DNA of 64,000 nucleotides, from contig JACKBQ010000001.1 in the NCBI GenBank assembly GCA_020634455.1, positions 3,038,001 to 3,102,000 of the forward strand. Direction: 5' to 3'. The notes beneath the pieces are model-generated. The model was not told the DNA's origin and did no database searches. It saw nothing but the letters and a program-made list of their open reading frames with translations. Of the stretch, positions 35,069-43,702 are shown piece after piece (the first letter of the stretch is position 1; each line of letters starts with the position of its first letter). The DNA is from Ardenticatenaceae bacterium (GTDB lineage: Bacteria; Chloroflexota; Anaerolineae; Promineifilales; Promineifilaceae). The position numbers and the translations under genes were made by a program.

Positions 35069-36382
35069 ATGTCCGATACTATCTCCTCTGGTCAATTTAG
35101 CTTGGCTGGCGTCTCAGCGGCAGCCGCGGCAGCTTTTCGTGAAGGACGAAAAGCTTCTAGCGACCAGGAGTTCCTCCAGGCCATACAATACTTTTCTGAA
35201 GCGCTTGAGTTTGACCGAATGCCCGCCCTTTTTCGAGCCCGCGTATTTGAATATCGCGGGCTTTGTTTTTGGTTGATTGGTGAGTTCAGGGCGGCTGAAA
35301 AAGATTACAAAGAGTCACTGTCTACCAGTGAGAATATTGATCAAATGGCACGGGCGCGGGTGCGCCTGGGCGAGCTGGCGGATTTTCGGGGAGAGTATGA
35401 TGTGGCTACCGAGCTGTATCAACAGGCGCTGAAAGAGGGCAACCTGACCGAGAATTTGCTGGTGGTTGGTCGGGCGCAGCGCGGGCTGGGCATTTTGGCG
35501 CGTCGCCAGGGCAATACAGAGCGGGCGCTGCGCCAGTTAACGCAAGCCTTGGCCATTTTCCGGCAGGGTGGCGAAACGCGCGAGCAGGGGCGGGTGCTGA
35601 CCAGCTTGGGGCGTACGCGCCAGGCGCGTGGTGAATACCAGCAAGCATTGGCCGCTCATCGGGAAGCGTACATGCTGCTGGAATCGGTGAACGACCGGTG
35701 GCGAGTTGCCCAGGCGCTGAACGATTTGGGTGAATGCCATCAAGCCTTGTATGACGTAGAAAAAGCGTACGATTACCATCAGCAAGCGCTGAAGCTGGCC
35801 ACAGAGGCGGGAGCCAAGCTGCTCATTCCTGAAATTAAGCGAAATTTAGGTGTAGATTTGGTGGAATCTGGCCAATATGAACAGGGGCTGGTGTATTTGC
35901 AGGCGGCGCTGCAAGGCACGCGGGAGCATGGCAACCGGGAGCATGAGGCGTTGACGCTTTACCAGTTGGCACGGGCTTATTTGCATCATGGTGATGATGG
36001 GTTGGCGGTGCAGGTGGTTTTGGCGCTGACGCACGTAGCGGAGTTGCTGAATGCGGATCGGTATCGGGCGTTGGGGGCTTTTGCGCATGGTGAATTATTG
36101 TTTCATCAGGGTCGCAAGGCGGAGGCGTTGAGTGAGTTGAATTTGGCAATGTTGGCGGCGCAAACGGCCGTTGACCGGGGTATCCTCTGGAAATTGCACG
36201 CCGCCATGAGCCACGCTACCGAAAATGAGCAAATCGCTGCGGTACACCTGAACATTGCCGCTGAATTCATTCGTCAAACGGCCGAACCTTTGCAAGATGC
36301 CCACCTGCGCCAAACCTTTTTGAATGCCCCCCCCGTGCTGGCCGTGCTGCACGCCGCCAACATTAACCCCAACCAGATTTAA
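35069..36382 (+). CDS. Tetratricopeptide repeat protein
   Basis: 437 aa from ATG 35069; an ATG at 35054 is also possible. It is made almost entirely of TPR helices with classic pairs such as RAQRGLGILARRQGNTERAL, LTSLGRTRQARGEYQQAL and ALNDLGECHQALYDVEKAY. There is no signal peptide, enzyme domain or membrane helix. It may be a scaffold or the sensor part of a lost STAND protein; its repeats resemble those of SARP-STAND regulators. It begins 63 bp after the FAD oxidoreductase. Confidence 0.8.
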   Translation: MSDTISSGQFSLAGVSAAAAAAFREGRKASSDQEFLQAIQYFSEALEFDRMPALFRARVFEYRGLCFWLIGEFRAAEKDYKESLSTSENIDQMARARVRLGELADFRGEYDVATELYQQALKEGNLTENLLVVGRAQRGLGILARRQGNTERALRQLTQALAIFRQGGETREQGRVLTSLGRTRQARGEYQQALAAHREAYMLLESVNDRWRVAQALNDLGECHQALYDVEKAYDYHQQALKLATEAGAKLLIPEIKRNLGVDLVESGQYEQGLVYLQAALQGTREHGNREHEALTLYQLARAYLHHGDDGLAVQVVLALTHVAELLNADRYRALGAFAHGELLFHQGRKAEALSELNLAMLAAQTAVDRGILWKLHAAMSHATENEQIAAVHLNIAAEFIRQTAEPLQDAHLRQTFLNAPPVLAVLHAANINPNQI

Positions 36383-36642
36383 CTTCGCTTCCCCCCATTC
36401 TTAGATACAAACGGTCTTTACTGGTGGCATGAATCGCTGTAATTACGCACGGTTTTTGTAAAACTGGTCTCGATGCGCTTACAATACGCCTCTGGGATGC
36501 TGCATGATATGTAGAGGAGAAGACACCAACTGTCGTTGACCACCATGAATGAAAATCAACAGATTTCTCAGATTCTACAGATTTTAATCCGCGTTCATCC
36601 GCGCTAGTCCGCGTCCCATTTACGAAGGAGAAGAGAATTTTC

Positions 36643-38574
36643 ATGTTTAATGCAAAAAAGTGGGCAGACTTGCCTAAATTAGTGGTGGTTTGTCTGGTTT
36701 TGAGCACTGCCTGCAATTCGGCAGACGACCCCGAAATCGCTACCCCCACGCTGGAATCCATTGCGGAAACTACGGGTGCAGAAACTGAAACAATTGTGAC
36801 GGAACTGGTAGAACTGCCTGTACCCACACCAACATCTGTCCCGGCTACCAATTCCAAAGATCTGATCATCTGCATGGGGCAAGAGCCAGATACGCTTTAT
36901 CCATACGGCAGTTCAATGCTGGCATCTACGGCCGTACAGCACGCCATTTTTGAAAACAACATGACCACCCTTTCCTTTGATTACCAGGCACAAGGGCTAG
37001 AAAAAATCCCCAGCCTGGCCGATGGCGATGCTCGCCTGGTGAGCGTGGGGGTGAGTGGGGGCGACATTGTGGTGGCTGCCGACGGAAATCTGGTCATTGT
37101 AGAACCTGGCATTGTGCTAACCAACAGCGAAGGAGAAGATGTGACCTTCGACGGCACACCCATTATCATGCAGCAACTGGCCGTAGATTTCACCCTGAAA
37201 GCCCGCGTTTGGAGCGATGGCGTTCCCGTGACTGCCCAGGATTCTGTCTACAGTTACAATCTGGGTGCCGACCCCGCTACGCCGCAATCAAAATTTATTG
37301 TTAATCGCACCGCCAGTTACCAGACCACTGGCAAGCTCACCACGCGCTGGATGGGTATTCCTGGCTTTTATGATGCCACGTACTTTACCAACTTCTGGCA
37401 GCCGCTGCCGGCTCATCTCTGGCAAAACCACACTGCTGCAGAATTGCTAGAGGCGGAAGAATCCAGCCGCTTGCCCGTGGGTGATGGCCCTTTTGCCATT
37501 CAAGAATGGCTACCAGGAGAGTATATTCGCCTGGTGCCAAATGAATTTTATTACCAGGAAGGATTGCCCTACCTGGACAGCGTCACTTACAAATTTATCC
37601 CCGAAACCAACCAGCTTATCTCTGAACTGCTTAATGGCGGGTGCGATATTGGCACGCAAGATGCGCTAAGCACTGACCACTCCCCGTTTTTACTGGAGGC
37701 GGAAAGCAACGGGCTGCTCATTCCTTACTTCCAAACTGGCACGGTGTGGGAGCATATTGATTTCGGCATCAATTCGGAGCCGGGTTACGCGGCCAGCCGC
37801 CCCGACTGGTATGAAGACGTTCGGGTGCGCCAGGCCATCACCATGTGTACCGATCGTTTAGCGATGGTAGATGGGATTATGTTCGGCCGTTCTGAGGTGA
37901 TTCACAGCTATATCCCCAGTACGCACCCTTTGTATGCCACTGGCCTTACTGAATGGCCCTACGATGTGGAATCAGCCAACGCCTTATTAGATGAAGTTGG
38001 CTTTTTAGACACAGACGGAGACGGTATTCGGGAAGATTTAGCTACGGGGGCACCTTTTGCACTGGTGCTGATCACCACGCTGGAAAACGAAATGCGCAAG
38101 GAACTCACGCAGATGTTCAAGGAAGATTTGTTGCAGTGTGGCATTGATGTGCAACTAGATTATTTGCTATCCAGTGCGCTATACGCTTCTGGGCCAGGCG
38201 GGCCATTGTTTGGTCGCCACTTTGATTTGAGTGAATTTGCCTGGGGCACGGGTGTAGAGCCACCCTGCGAATTTTACCTTTCCAGCGAGATTCCCACGGC
38301 CGAAAATGATTGGGCCGGACAAAACAACACGGGCTTTGTCAATGCAGCGTTCGATGCGGCTTGTTTGCAAGCAAGGGGCAACCTGCCCGGCACCGAAGCG
38401 TATCAGCTTGGCCACGCCGAGGCGCAGCGCATCTTTTCTGAGCAGCTGCCGGTGTTGCCGCTGTTTTTGCGCCTAAAAGTTGCTGCTGCTCGCCCCGATG
38501 TGCTCAATTTTGGCGTAGACCCCACCCAAAATTCGGAGCTGTACAACATTTACGAGATTGATCTGGCACAATAA
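36643..38574 (+). CDS. ABC transporter solute-binding lipoprotein, family 5
   Basis: 643 aa. The start has AAGGAGAAGAG upstream. A lipoprotein signal is present (LVVVCLVLSTAC, Cys24), so it is held at the membrane outside. After a Thr/Pro/Glu-rich linker it has the family 5 fold that binds peptides, nickel or other solutes: QEPDTLYPYGSS, DGVPVTAQDSVYSY, VRQAITMCTDRLAMV and TEAYQLGHAEAQ. A large Asp-rich loop (DTDGDGIREDL) near residue 450 looks like a calcium site. No permease or ATPase genes are adjacent, so it is an orphan here. The 260-bp spacer before it holds no gene. Confidence 0.9.
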   Translation: MFNAKKWADLPKLVVVCLVLSTACNSADDPEIATPTLESIAETTGAETETIVTELVELPVPTPTSVPATNSKDLIICMGQEPDTLYPYGSSMLASTAVQHAIFENNMTTLSFDYQAQGLEKIPSLADGDARLVSVGVSGGDIVVAADGNLVIVEPGIVLTNSEGEDVTFDGTPIIMQQLAVDFTLKARVWSDGVPVTAQDSVYSYNLGADPATPQSKFIVNRTASYQTTGKLTTRWMGIPGFYDATYFTNFWQPLPAHLWQNHTAAELLEAEESSRLPVGDGPFAIQEWLPGEYIRLVPNEFYYQEGLPYLDSVTYKFIPETNQLISELLNGGCDIGTQDALSTDHSPFLLEAESNGLLIPYFQTGTVWEHIDFGINSEPGYAASRPDWYEDVRVRQAITMCTDRLAMVDGIMFGRSEVIHSYIPSTHPLYATGLTEWPYDVESANALLDEVGFLDTDGDGIREDLATGAPFALVLITTLENEMRKELTQMFKEDLLQCGIDVQLDYLLSSALYASGPGGPLFGRHFDLSEFAWGTGVEPPCEFYLSSEIPTAENDWAGQNNTGFVNAAFDAACLQARGNLPGTEAYQLGHAEAQRIFSEQLPVLPLFLRLKVAAARPDVLNFGVDPTQNSELYNIYEIDLAQ

Positions 38575-38723
38575 ACAGGTGTGGCGCTTGCCGGACTGGT
38601 ACGAAAATACCGAATATTTTGCGTGAATATTGGCGCTGCGCCATGCTGTAAAAATTTGCACCTTGCTAGAATGATCACGGTATTTACTTTTGAAACCGCA
38701 AAATCGTTCTGATGAGGTGCAAA

Positions 38724-39413
38724 ATGGCGCAAACTTCTCTTTCCCCCGAACCACTTTGGCAAATGTTGGGCATCCTGTACCGGTCACATCCGTGGCATGG
38801 CATTCCGATTGGCGAAAAACAGCCCGACGTGCTGAATGTGTACATCGAAATTGTGCCGCAAGACACGGTGAAGTATGAGCTAGACAAATATACCGGCATC
38901 CTCAAGGTAGACCGCCCGCAATCTTTTTCCAATGTGTGCCCCACGCTGTACGGTCTGATTCCGCAAACGCTGTGCAGCGACACGTTTGCCGATTACTGCA
39001 TGGCGCGCACCGGGCGTGAAGGCATTGTGGGAGATGATGATCCGCTGGACATTTGCGTGCTAACCGAGAAGGTGATTCCGCGTGGGGATATTTTGCTACA
39101 GGCGATACCGATTGGTGGCCTGCGCATGATTGACGGGGGCGAGGCGGATGACAAGATCATTGCTGTGCTCAAGGGTGATGCGGTATACGGCCGTTGGACA
39201 GACATTGCGGATTGCCCACAGTCAGTGATTGATCGGCTGCGGCACTATTTTTTGACATACAAGCAGGAGCCGGGCAAGGAGCAGGTGGCGTGTGAAATTG
39301 TGGATGTGTACGGCCGTTCCGAAGCCAAAGAAGTGATCCAACGTGCCTACAACGATTATATGGTTCGCTTTTCTGATATTGAAGGGATGCTCTCGGCGGC
39401 ATTGCGGAGCTAG
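38724..39413 (+). CDS. ppa: Soluble inorganic pyrophosphatase
   Basis: 229 aa from ATG 38724 (GAGGTGCAAA upstream); the ATG at 38712 lacks a site. It splits pyrophosphate and drives biosynthesis. Family I motifs: NVYIEIVPQDTVKYELD, LYGLIPQTLC, GDDDPLDICVLTE (metal-binding Asp residues) and RMIDGGEADDKIIAVL. It is somewhat longer than the usual 175 aa because of N- and C-terminal additions. It is a single gene, convergent with the membrane hydrolase gene. Confidence 0.9.
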   Translation: MAQTSLSPEPLWQMLGILYRSHPWHGIPIGEKQPDVLNVYIEIVPQDTVKYELDKYTGILKVDRPQSFSNVCPTLYGLIPQTLCSDTFADYCMARTGREGIVGDDDPLDICVLTEKVIPRGDILLQAIPIGGLRMIDGGEADDKIIAVLKGDAVYGRWTDIADCPQSVIDRLRHYFLTYKQEPGKEQVACEIVDVYGRSEAKEVIQRAYNDYMVRFSDIEGMLSAALRS

Positions 39414-39499
39414 TACCAGTATTCAGTAATCTGTGCGCAGTTATCAGTAGAAATCTACCTCCGGGAACCATCCACTGAAAACTGACGACTGACATCCGA
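39414..39499. repeat. Spacer built from GTAATC/CAGTAATC-type near-palindromes
   Basis: This short convergent spacer carries GTACCAGTATTCAGTAATC near the left end and GATTACTGGTAC near the right, which pair in part. Similar CAGTAATCAGT units fill the spacer at 61820-61925, and GGTAATCGG units fill 27654-27737. Confidence 0.5.
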
Positions 39500-40144
39500 T
39501 TACTGGTACGAGTTTGTTTTGCGCCGCTGCCGCCACGCCTGCCAATTGGGGCGGTAGCGCACGAACAAATAGACAAGCAGAGCCAAATCCAGCAGATGCT
39601 CAAAGATGGACCATTCACGGCCGTAATAGTTGGGGTCCCAATAGCTGACGGGGCTGCGAAAGCGGAGCGTCCAGTTGAGGGGATACAGCAGCAGCGGGCC
39701 GTCGTCTACGTGCAGGGGAATATCTATAAGCGTGTGTAGCAGGGCGGCGGCCGACAGCCAAAAGAAGGTCGCGCCCCACTGCTTGCCGCGCCGGTACGCC
39801 CACAAGCCAATCAGCATAAAAATGGGTACCAGCAGCGGGCTGTGGAACAAATTTTGGGCGGTAATCACCCACGGATTTTGGTAAAACCAAACATCAAAAA
39901 GTTGCTGAGTAACCGAATGGCCAATAGGGGCATCTGGCCCTGGTGCGCCGTTGGCAAAGTTCCCGGCCAGGATGTCGTAGCCGATGGTGATGATGCTGAT
40001 GGTGATGAGGGGCAGATCGGGCAGAATGGAGCCGAGCAGCAACGCTTTGCTGCGCAGCGGCGGCAGCTTTTCTTTGGCTCGAAGGTGTTGGGCGAAACGG
40101 CCGTTCAGCGCCCCAGTCAAAATTAAATGAGAATAAGTTTGCAC
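39500..40144 (-). CDS. Membrane metal-dependent hydrolase-like protein
   Basis: 214 aa. It has four to five membrane helices and a Zn-type pattern of the YdjM/DUF457 group: His5 or so in YSHLILTG, GSILPDLPL, and LLHTLIDIPLHVDDGP near residue 140. The family is called a membrane-bound metal-dependent hydrolase but its substrate is not settled. The start ATG at 40144 is plain. It lies 18 bp after the ACT-domain gene on the same strand, so the two may be cotranscribed. Confidence 0.7.
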   Translation of the reverse strand: MQTYSHLILTGALNGRFAQHLRAKEKLPPLRSKALLLGSILPDLPLITISIITIGYDILAGNFANGAPGPDAPIGHSVTQQLFDVWFYQNPWVITAQNLFHSPLLVPIFMLIGLWAYRRGKQWGATFFWLSAAALLHTLIDIPLHVDDGPLLLYPLNWTLRFRSPVSYWDPNYYGREWSIFEHLLDLALLVYLFVRYRPNWQAWRQRRKTNSYQ

Positions 40145-40161
40145 GTCTATTTTGGCGTTGG

Positions 40162-40683
40162 CTAGCTGATTGCCACATCCACATTTAGCTCATCGCCAAT
40201 GGCATCCAGCTCATCTTGCAGGGTGTCCAGCGACAAATCGGGTGGGGAGAACACTTTGGCCCGCATGGTAAACAGTTTGGTGCCGCCAAAAGGAGCATCT
40301 TCTGTGCCGGTGTCTACCGTTTCAACGCTGACGCCTTGTTGGGCCAGATGGTGGGTGATTTCGTGGATAATGCCCTCATGATCCGCGCCGCGCACGTCAA
40401 TTTGGTAGCTGTGCCACCCCTGGAACTTCTGGGATGCTCCCCGTTGGGTAGGTCGGATAGACACATCGAACCCCTGGCTGCGCAGGCTGTCCAGCCCTGT
40501 TCGCAGCTCAATTTCTTGTGCTTCGGCAGTGGAAACGAGAAAGAGCATGGCAAAGACGCCGCCCAGGCGGGCCATGCGGCTGGAATCCACGTTGCCGTGA
40601 TGGGCCAGAATGATTTTGGTCACATCGTCTACAATGCCTACGCGGTCATCGCCGGTGATGGTGATTACGAATGATTTTTGCAT
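40162..40683 (-). CDS. Two-ACT-domain protein (GcvR-like)
   Basis: 173 aa from ATG 40683, chosen because GGAGG lies 7-8 nt upstream; the frame extends to 40770 but without a ribosome site. Two ACT domains bind small ligands such as amino acids: KSFVITITGDDRVGIVDDVTK (first) and IDVRGADHEGIIHEITHHL (second). GcvR of the glycine cleavage system has this layout. No gcv genes are nearby, so the target is unknown. The membrane hydrolase gene follows it. Confidence 0.85.
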   Translation of the reverse strand: MQKSFVITITGDDRVGIVDDVTKIILAHHGNVDSSRMARLGGVFAMLFLVSTAEAQEIELRTGLDSLRSQGFDVSIRPTQRGASQKFQGWHSYQIDVRGADHEGIIHEITHHLAQQGVSVETVDTGTEDAPFGGTKLFTMRAKVFSPPDLSLDTLQDELDAIGDELNVDVAIS

Positions 40684-40754
40684 GGGTACTCCCTCCAGAA
40701 AATAAATAATTATGCTAGAAGGGCTTATTGTAAACGATACGCTGCCGGAAGGAA

Positions 40755-40790
40755 AAAAGAGACGGCTCATCCATCTGAATGAGCCGCCTT
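40755..40790 (-). terminator. Rho-independent terminator of the YfaP-like lipoprotein gene
   Basis: On the minus strand the stem GGCGGCTCATTC/GGATGAGCCGTC with an AGAT loop is followed by TCTTTTTT. It lies about 50 bp after the stop at 40838. Confidence 0.85.
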
Positions 40791-40837
40791 CTTATTATTT
40801 AATAGTACCGAATGAAACGTCCGACGTAATGATTAAA

Positions 40838-42727
40838 TTACGGAAGAGCAGGCGGGTCGCTCGATAGCTGGTTGACCTCAGTATAATTGCCTGTCACCCC
40901 ATCCAGTGTGAAGACGTGCCACCAACCACCTTCTCCTGAAGTTGGTACCGAGAAGGTAGCGAGAACTTGATCCCCTCTTTCTAAACGGACAACTGCACCG
41001 GATGTTGCCAACGAGCCATTGCCTGCAAATTGGTATACGGCATAGGTATAGGTGCCATTACCAATTAACTGCGAAATGGTAATCGTTTCAGGACCGTAGC
41101 CTTGTTCGGCATCAACATCCAATGTTACTCCCTGAATGGTTTGACCTTCTTCGCCATAGTCAATATCAGTTTTGTCTGGCAGGAACAGGTGTGAATCCAA
41201 GTCCCGTGGATTTTCTCCCCACGAGAGTACGATGCGTAGTTCACCTTCGGCTAACTTCGGCGACAGGGCAATGGGTCGCTCAGTTGTTTCGCCAGCAACA
41301 ATGGTAGCGGCTTGGTCTGTAACCGAAATGTATCCATCTGCGGTTGCCGTTATTGTTTGATCCCCAACAGGTGCATCTGAAATAGTGTAATCTCCGTTTG
41401 CATCTGTGGCTGTACAAAGGTTTGTCCCGTTGATACAAACTTGTGCGCCAGCAATCGGGCTACTTGTGGTGGCGTCTGTTACTTTTCCATGCAAGGTAGC
41501 TGGAGCAGGAGCGGGGGCTTCAGCGACCTCTGCGACGCCATTGCAAACGTCATAGGGGAATGCGGGGATGCCCACGCCGCCCCAGGCCGCGCCACTGCTG
41601 ATAGTGGCAAATGGTGTTGACTCGCCAGTTTTAAAGAACTGCACATTGGTGTCGTTTGGCAGGTTAATCAGCACATTGGTGGTCTGCGAGATGCTCAGGT
41701 CGCGGACACGGGTTGGATTGGTTTGCAGAACTGCCTGTACGTTCAGTGGGTTGTTTGCCGCCAGGTAGCTCGGCTCTACTTCCAACTTGATGCAGGATGG
41801 CGTGCGCTTCTCATAATCAAAGTTCCAATAGGAGAAGTGGCTAACTGGCGCGCTACAGCGACCATCTTGTTCGGTGACTATAGGGTCTTCTTCTATCCAA
41901 AGGCCGCTCACTTCGTCATATGACCATACGGTGAGAACTTCATCTTGTCTCGGCTCACAAGGGATGGAGATATCGGCTGTTGTATCATCCTTTAAGTTGA
42001 GTTCGGTACCATCTTCATCTTCAAATGAGGCGTAGAATGCGCCAGCACTTTCCATGGTGACATCTTCGCCCTGGTCATTTACACCGCTCATGTCGCCGAC
42101 CATTTCTTCTTGGGTCAGGTCGTAGGTGTACATGTTCAAGGTAACTTCCCCAGTGGGTTCGTTGCCATCGGCATCTTCAAGCTGGTTGGGGCCAACTGAA
42201 ATTTGCGTACCGCTGCTGTCTTCTGCCTCGACGCCTACCGTTGGGTCAAAGGTCACGGTTTCAACTGGCTGGAATTCGAGAGTTAGCATTTCCATAGCTG
42301 AACCGATATGAATTTGGGAAACGGGTAGGTAGCCATCTAGCTCTGCATTGATGACGTAACGGCCGTCTTCCGCACGTGGTACATACAGTTCAAAATTGCC
42401 GCTGCTGTCACTTTGCCCCGCCACGCCGTTGATGCTGATTGTTGCATTACCCGCCGCCGCCATGTCTACAGAGAGCGTACTGCCAGCCCAGCGGTCGCTT
42501 GGCCCGGTTGCAGGTTCTTCAACCACTTCCTCAACCACTTCTTCAGCGGGTGCAGCAGTCGGTTCAGCGGTGTTTTCTGCGTCTGTGCCAGACAGTTCAT
42601 CATTGACCGAATCGGCTACATCTGCAGCGATGTTCTGGGCACTTTCGACAACGGTGTCCAGTTCGCCACCGCAGGCTGCCAAAGCCAGAATCATTAACAA
42701 GATGAGAGGTAAAAATCGTTTCTTCAT
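40838..42727 (-). CDS. Secreted lipoprotein with carboxypeptidase-regulatory and YfaP-like (DUF2135) domains
   Basis: 629 aa. Signal peptide MKKRFLPLILLMILALAAC with lipobox Cys19, then an acidic Glu/Ala/Thr linker. Residues about 80-300 hold beta domains like FAM171/cartilage-intermediate-layer protein, with a Cys pair. Residues about 415-490 are a carboxypeptidase regulatory-like domain (GKVTDATTSSPIAGAQVCI). Residues about 500-615 match YfaP (LSWGENPRDLDSHLFLP). The start has AAGGAG upstream. It is preceded by a tandem 11-bp repeat with a -10-like box and followed by a clear terminator. Inferred role: surface adhesion or glycan-related, regulated with the lectin genes. Confidence 0.8.
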   Translation of the reverse strand: MKKRFLPLILLMILALAACGGELDTVVESAQNIAADVADSVNDELSGTDAENTAEPTAAPAEEVVEEVVEEPATGPSDRWAGSTLSVDMAAAGNATISINGVAGQSDSSGNFELYVPRAEDGRYVINAELDGYLPVSQIHIGSAMEMLTLEFQPVETVTFDPTVGVEAEDSSGTQISVGPNQLEDADGNEPTGEVTLNMYTYDLTQEEMVGDMSGVNDQGEDVTMESAGAFYASFEDEDGTELNLKDDTTADISIPCEPRQDEVLTVWSYDEVSGLWIEEDPIVTEQDGRCSAPVSHFSYWNFDYEKRTPSCIKLEVEPSYLAANNPLNVQAVLQTNPTRVRDLSISQTTNVLINLPNDTNVQFFKTGESTPFATISSGAAWGGVGIPAFPYDVCNGVAEVAEAPAPAPATLHGKVTDATTSSPIAGAQVCINGTNLCTATDANGDYTISDAPVGDQTITATADGYISVTDQAATIVAGETTERPIALSPKLAEGELRIVLSWGENPRDLDSHLFLPDKTDIDYGEEGQTIQGVTLDVDAEQGYGPETITISQLIGNGTYTYAVYQFAGNGSLATSGAVVRLERGDQVLATFSVPTSGEGGWWHVFTLDGVTGNYTEVNQLSSDPPALP

Positions 42728-42799
42728 GGTTTATCTCCTTATTTTGGATAAAAGTAAAATTTTCAATACATTCAAAATTGAATTCCGGAATTTGCAGCC

Positions 42800-42834
42800 A
42801 TCATACGTATCAAACGCTTCCAAAACGCTTCCAA
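42800..42834 (-). promoter_or_regulatory. Candidate SARP operator and promoter of the lipoprotein gene
   Basis: On the minus strand TTGGAAGCGTT occurs twice in tandem with an 11-bp period (42834-42824 and 42823-42813). Then 7 nt follow and a -10-like TATGAT (42805-42800). SARP activators bind direct repeats one helical turn apart just upstream of the -10 box, with no good -35. The same repeat and spacing recurs at 47672-47706. Confidence 0.7.
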
Positions 42835-42846
42835 GCTATTTTCAGG

Positions 42847-42877
42847 TGGAAGCGTTTGGTTTGGGGTGGAAGCGTTT
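42847..42877 (+). promoter_or_regulatory. Two inverted copies of the SARP-type repeat
   Basis: TGGAAGCGTTT at 42847-42857 and again at 42867-42877 lie in opposite orientation to the tandem pair at 42813-42834, with a 20-bp period. They may add binding sites. No -10 box is seen on the + side. Confidence 0.5.
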
Positions 42878-42914
42878 GGGGGGAGTGGGGGATGGGAAAC
42901 GGCCGTCTATTCAA

Positions 42915-43405
42915 TCACCACACATTGCTTGCTGTTGTTTGTACTGTGTATTCAAAGAGCACATTGTTGTTGGTGTCGGTGATCACCCATTCATGGGTTG
43001 AAAATGTTTCTTGGTCAGCCGTTTCATTCTCGTAAATTTGAAAATAGGGAATAAGCTGGGCGGGCGATTGGGAGGTGTCGCGCCAAGAGGCGGTGACCAC
43101 AGATCCACTGCTGTTGACGAAGCGCACCATCACGGTTCCTGTTGCGGGGTTGGTATATTGGCTGGATCACAGGCAGTGGCGAGATCCAGCGGTGGCGTGG
43201 GTTCGTCACAGGAGGGGGTGTCGCTGATGGTGACGCGCACGGTGTCGCCTGTTTCGGTGGCAGAAACGGCCGTTATCGTCACCCCACAAGCCGTCAATGA
43301 TTCCCCTTCTGCCAGCGGTGCCTGGTCAAAATACGGGTCGTTGCTGTGGTTGGTTCCTTTGCCTGAGTTGTTTTGATTGGCTGTTATTAAACCATAGGCG
43401 ATGCT
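42915..43405 (-). pseudogene. Remnant of secreted protein with VHL-beta-like domain
   Basis: Reading leftward, one frame (from near 43405) gives AYGLITANQNNSGKG and ESLTACGVTITAVSATETGD, typical of the tail of an exported metalloprotease or similar protein, ending in a stop at 43132. In another frame from about 43165 the text continues as SSQYTNPATG and VRFVNSSGSVVTASW, then STHEWVITDTNNN, matching the von Hippel-Lindau beta domain as found in bacteria. A single frameshift near 43150-43165 joins the two. The 5' part is missing after an in-frame TGA near 43408. It is a gene fragment. Confidence 0.6.
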
Positions 43406-43702
43406 TCAGTGCGGCTTACAGAAAACGGCCGTTTTCTCACGCATCCAAAAAGTGAATTGTGGTGAGTTTGAGTGTGTGGGCATGGGGAAACGGCCGTGCC
43501 ACGAAATAAAAAGTGCCACACTTTTGAGTCGTGTGGCACTTGAAATAACAAGGGGTTGTTACATTTCAGTGCAGCGCACTATGTAACCAGACGATACGGC
43601 GAGAACGCCGACCGCAGCAATTCTGAAGACCTTGCCAGAGCTAGAGGGGTTTCTGGCGTGGCACCTAATAAATATCCGAGATGCCATGCTGGAAACAATG
43701 AC
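43406..43702. other. Spacer between VHL remnant and jacalin-aerolysin gene
   Basis: About 300 bp, holding two ACGGCCGT copies (near 43425 and 43490), a strong terminator at 43511-43541 and otherwise no gene. It may be what remains of a longer secreted-protein gene. Confidence 0.5.
43511..43541 (-). terminator. Rho-independent terminator after the jacalin-aerolysin gene
   Basis: Perfect 11-bp arms AAGTGCCACAC/GTGTGGCACTT with a 9-nt loop, followed on the minus strand by TTTATTTC. It lies about 160 bp after the stop at 43703. Confidence 0.8.
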
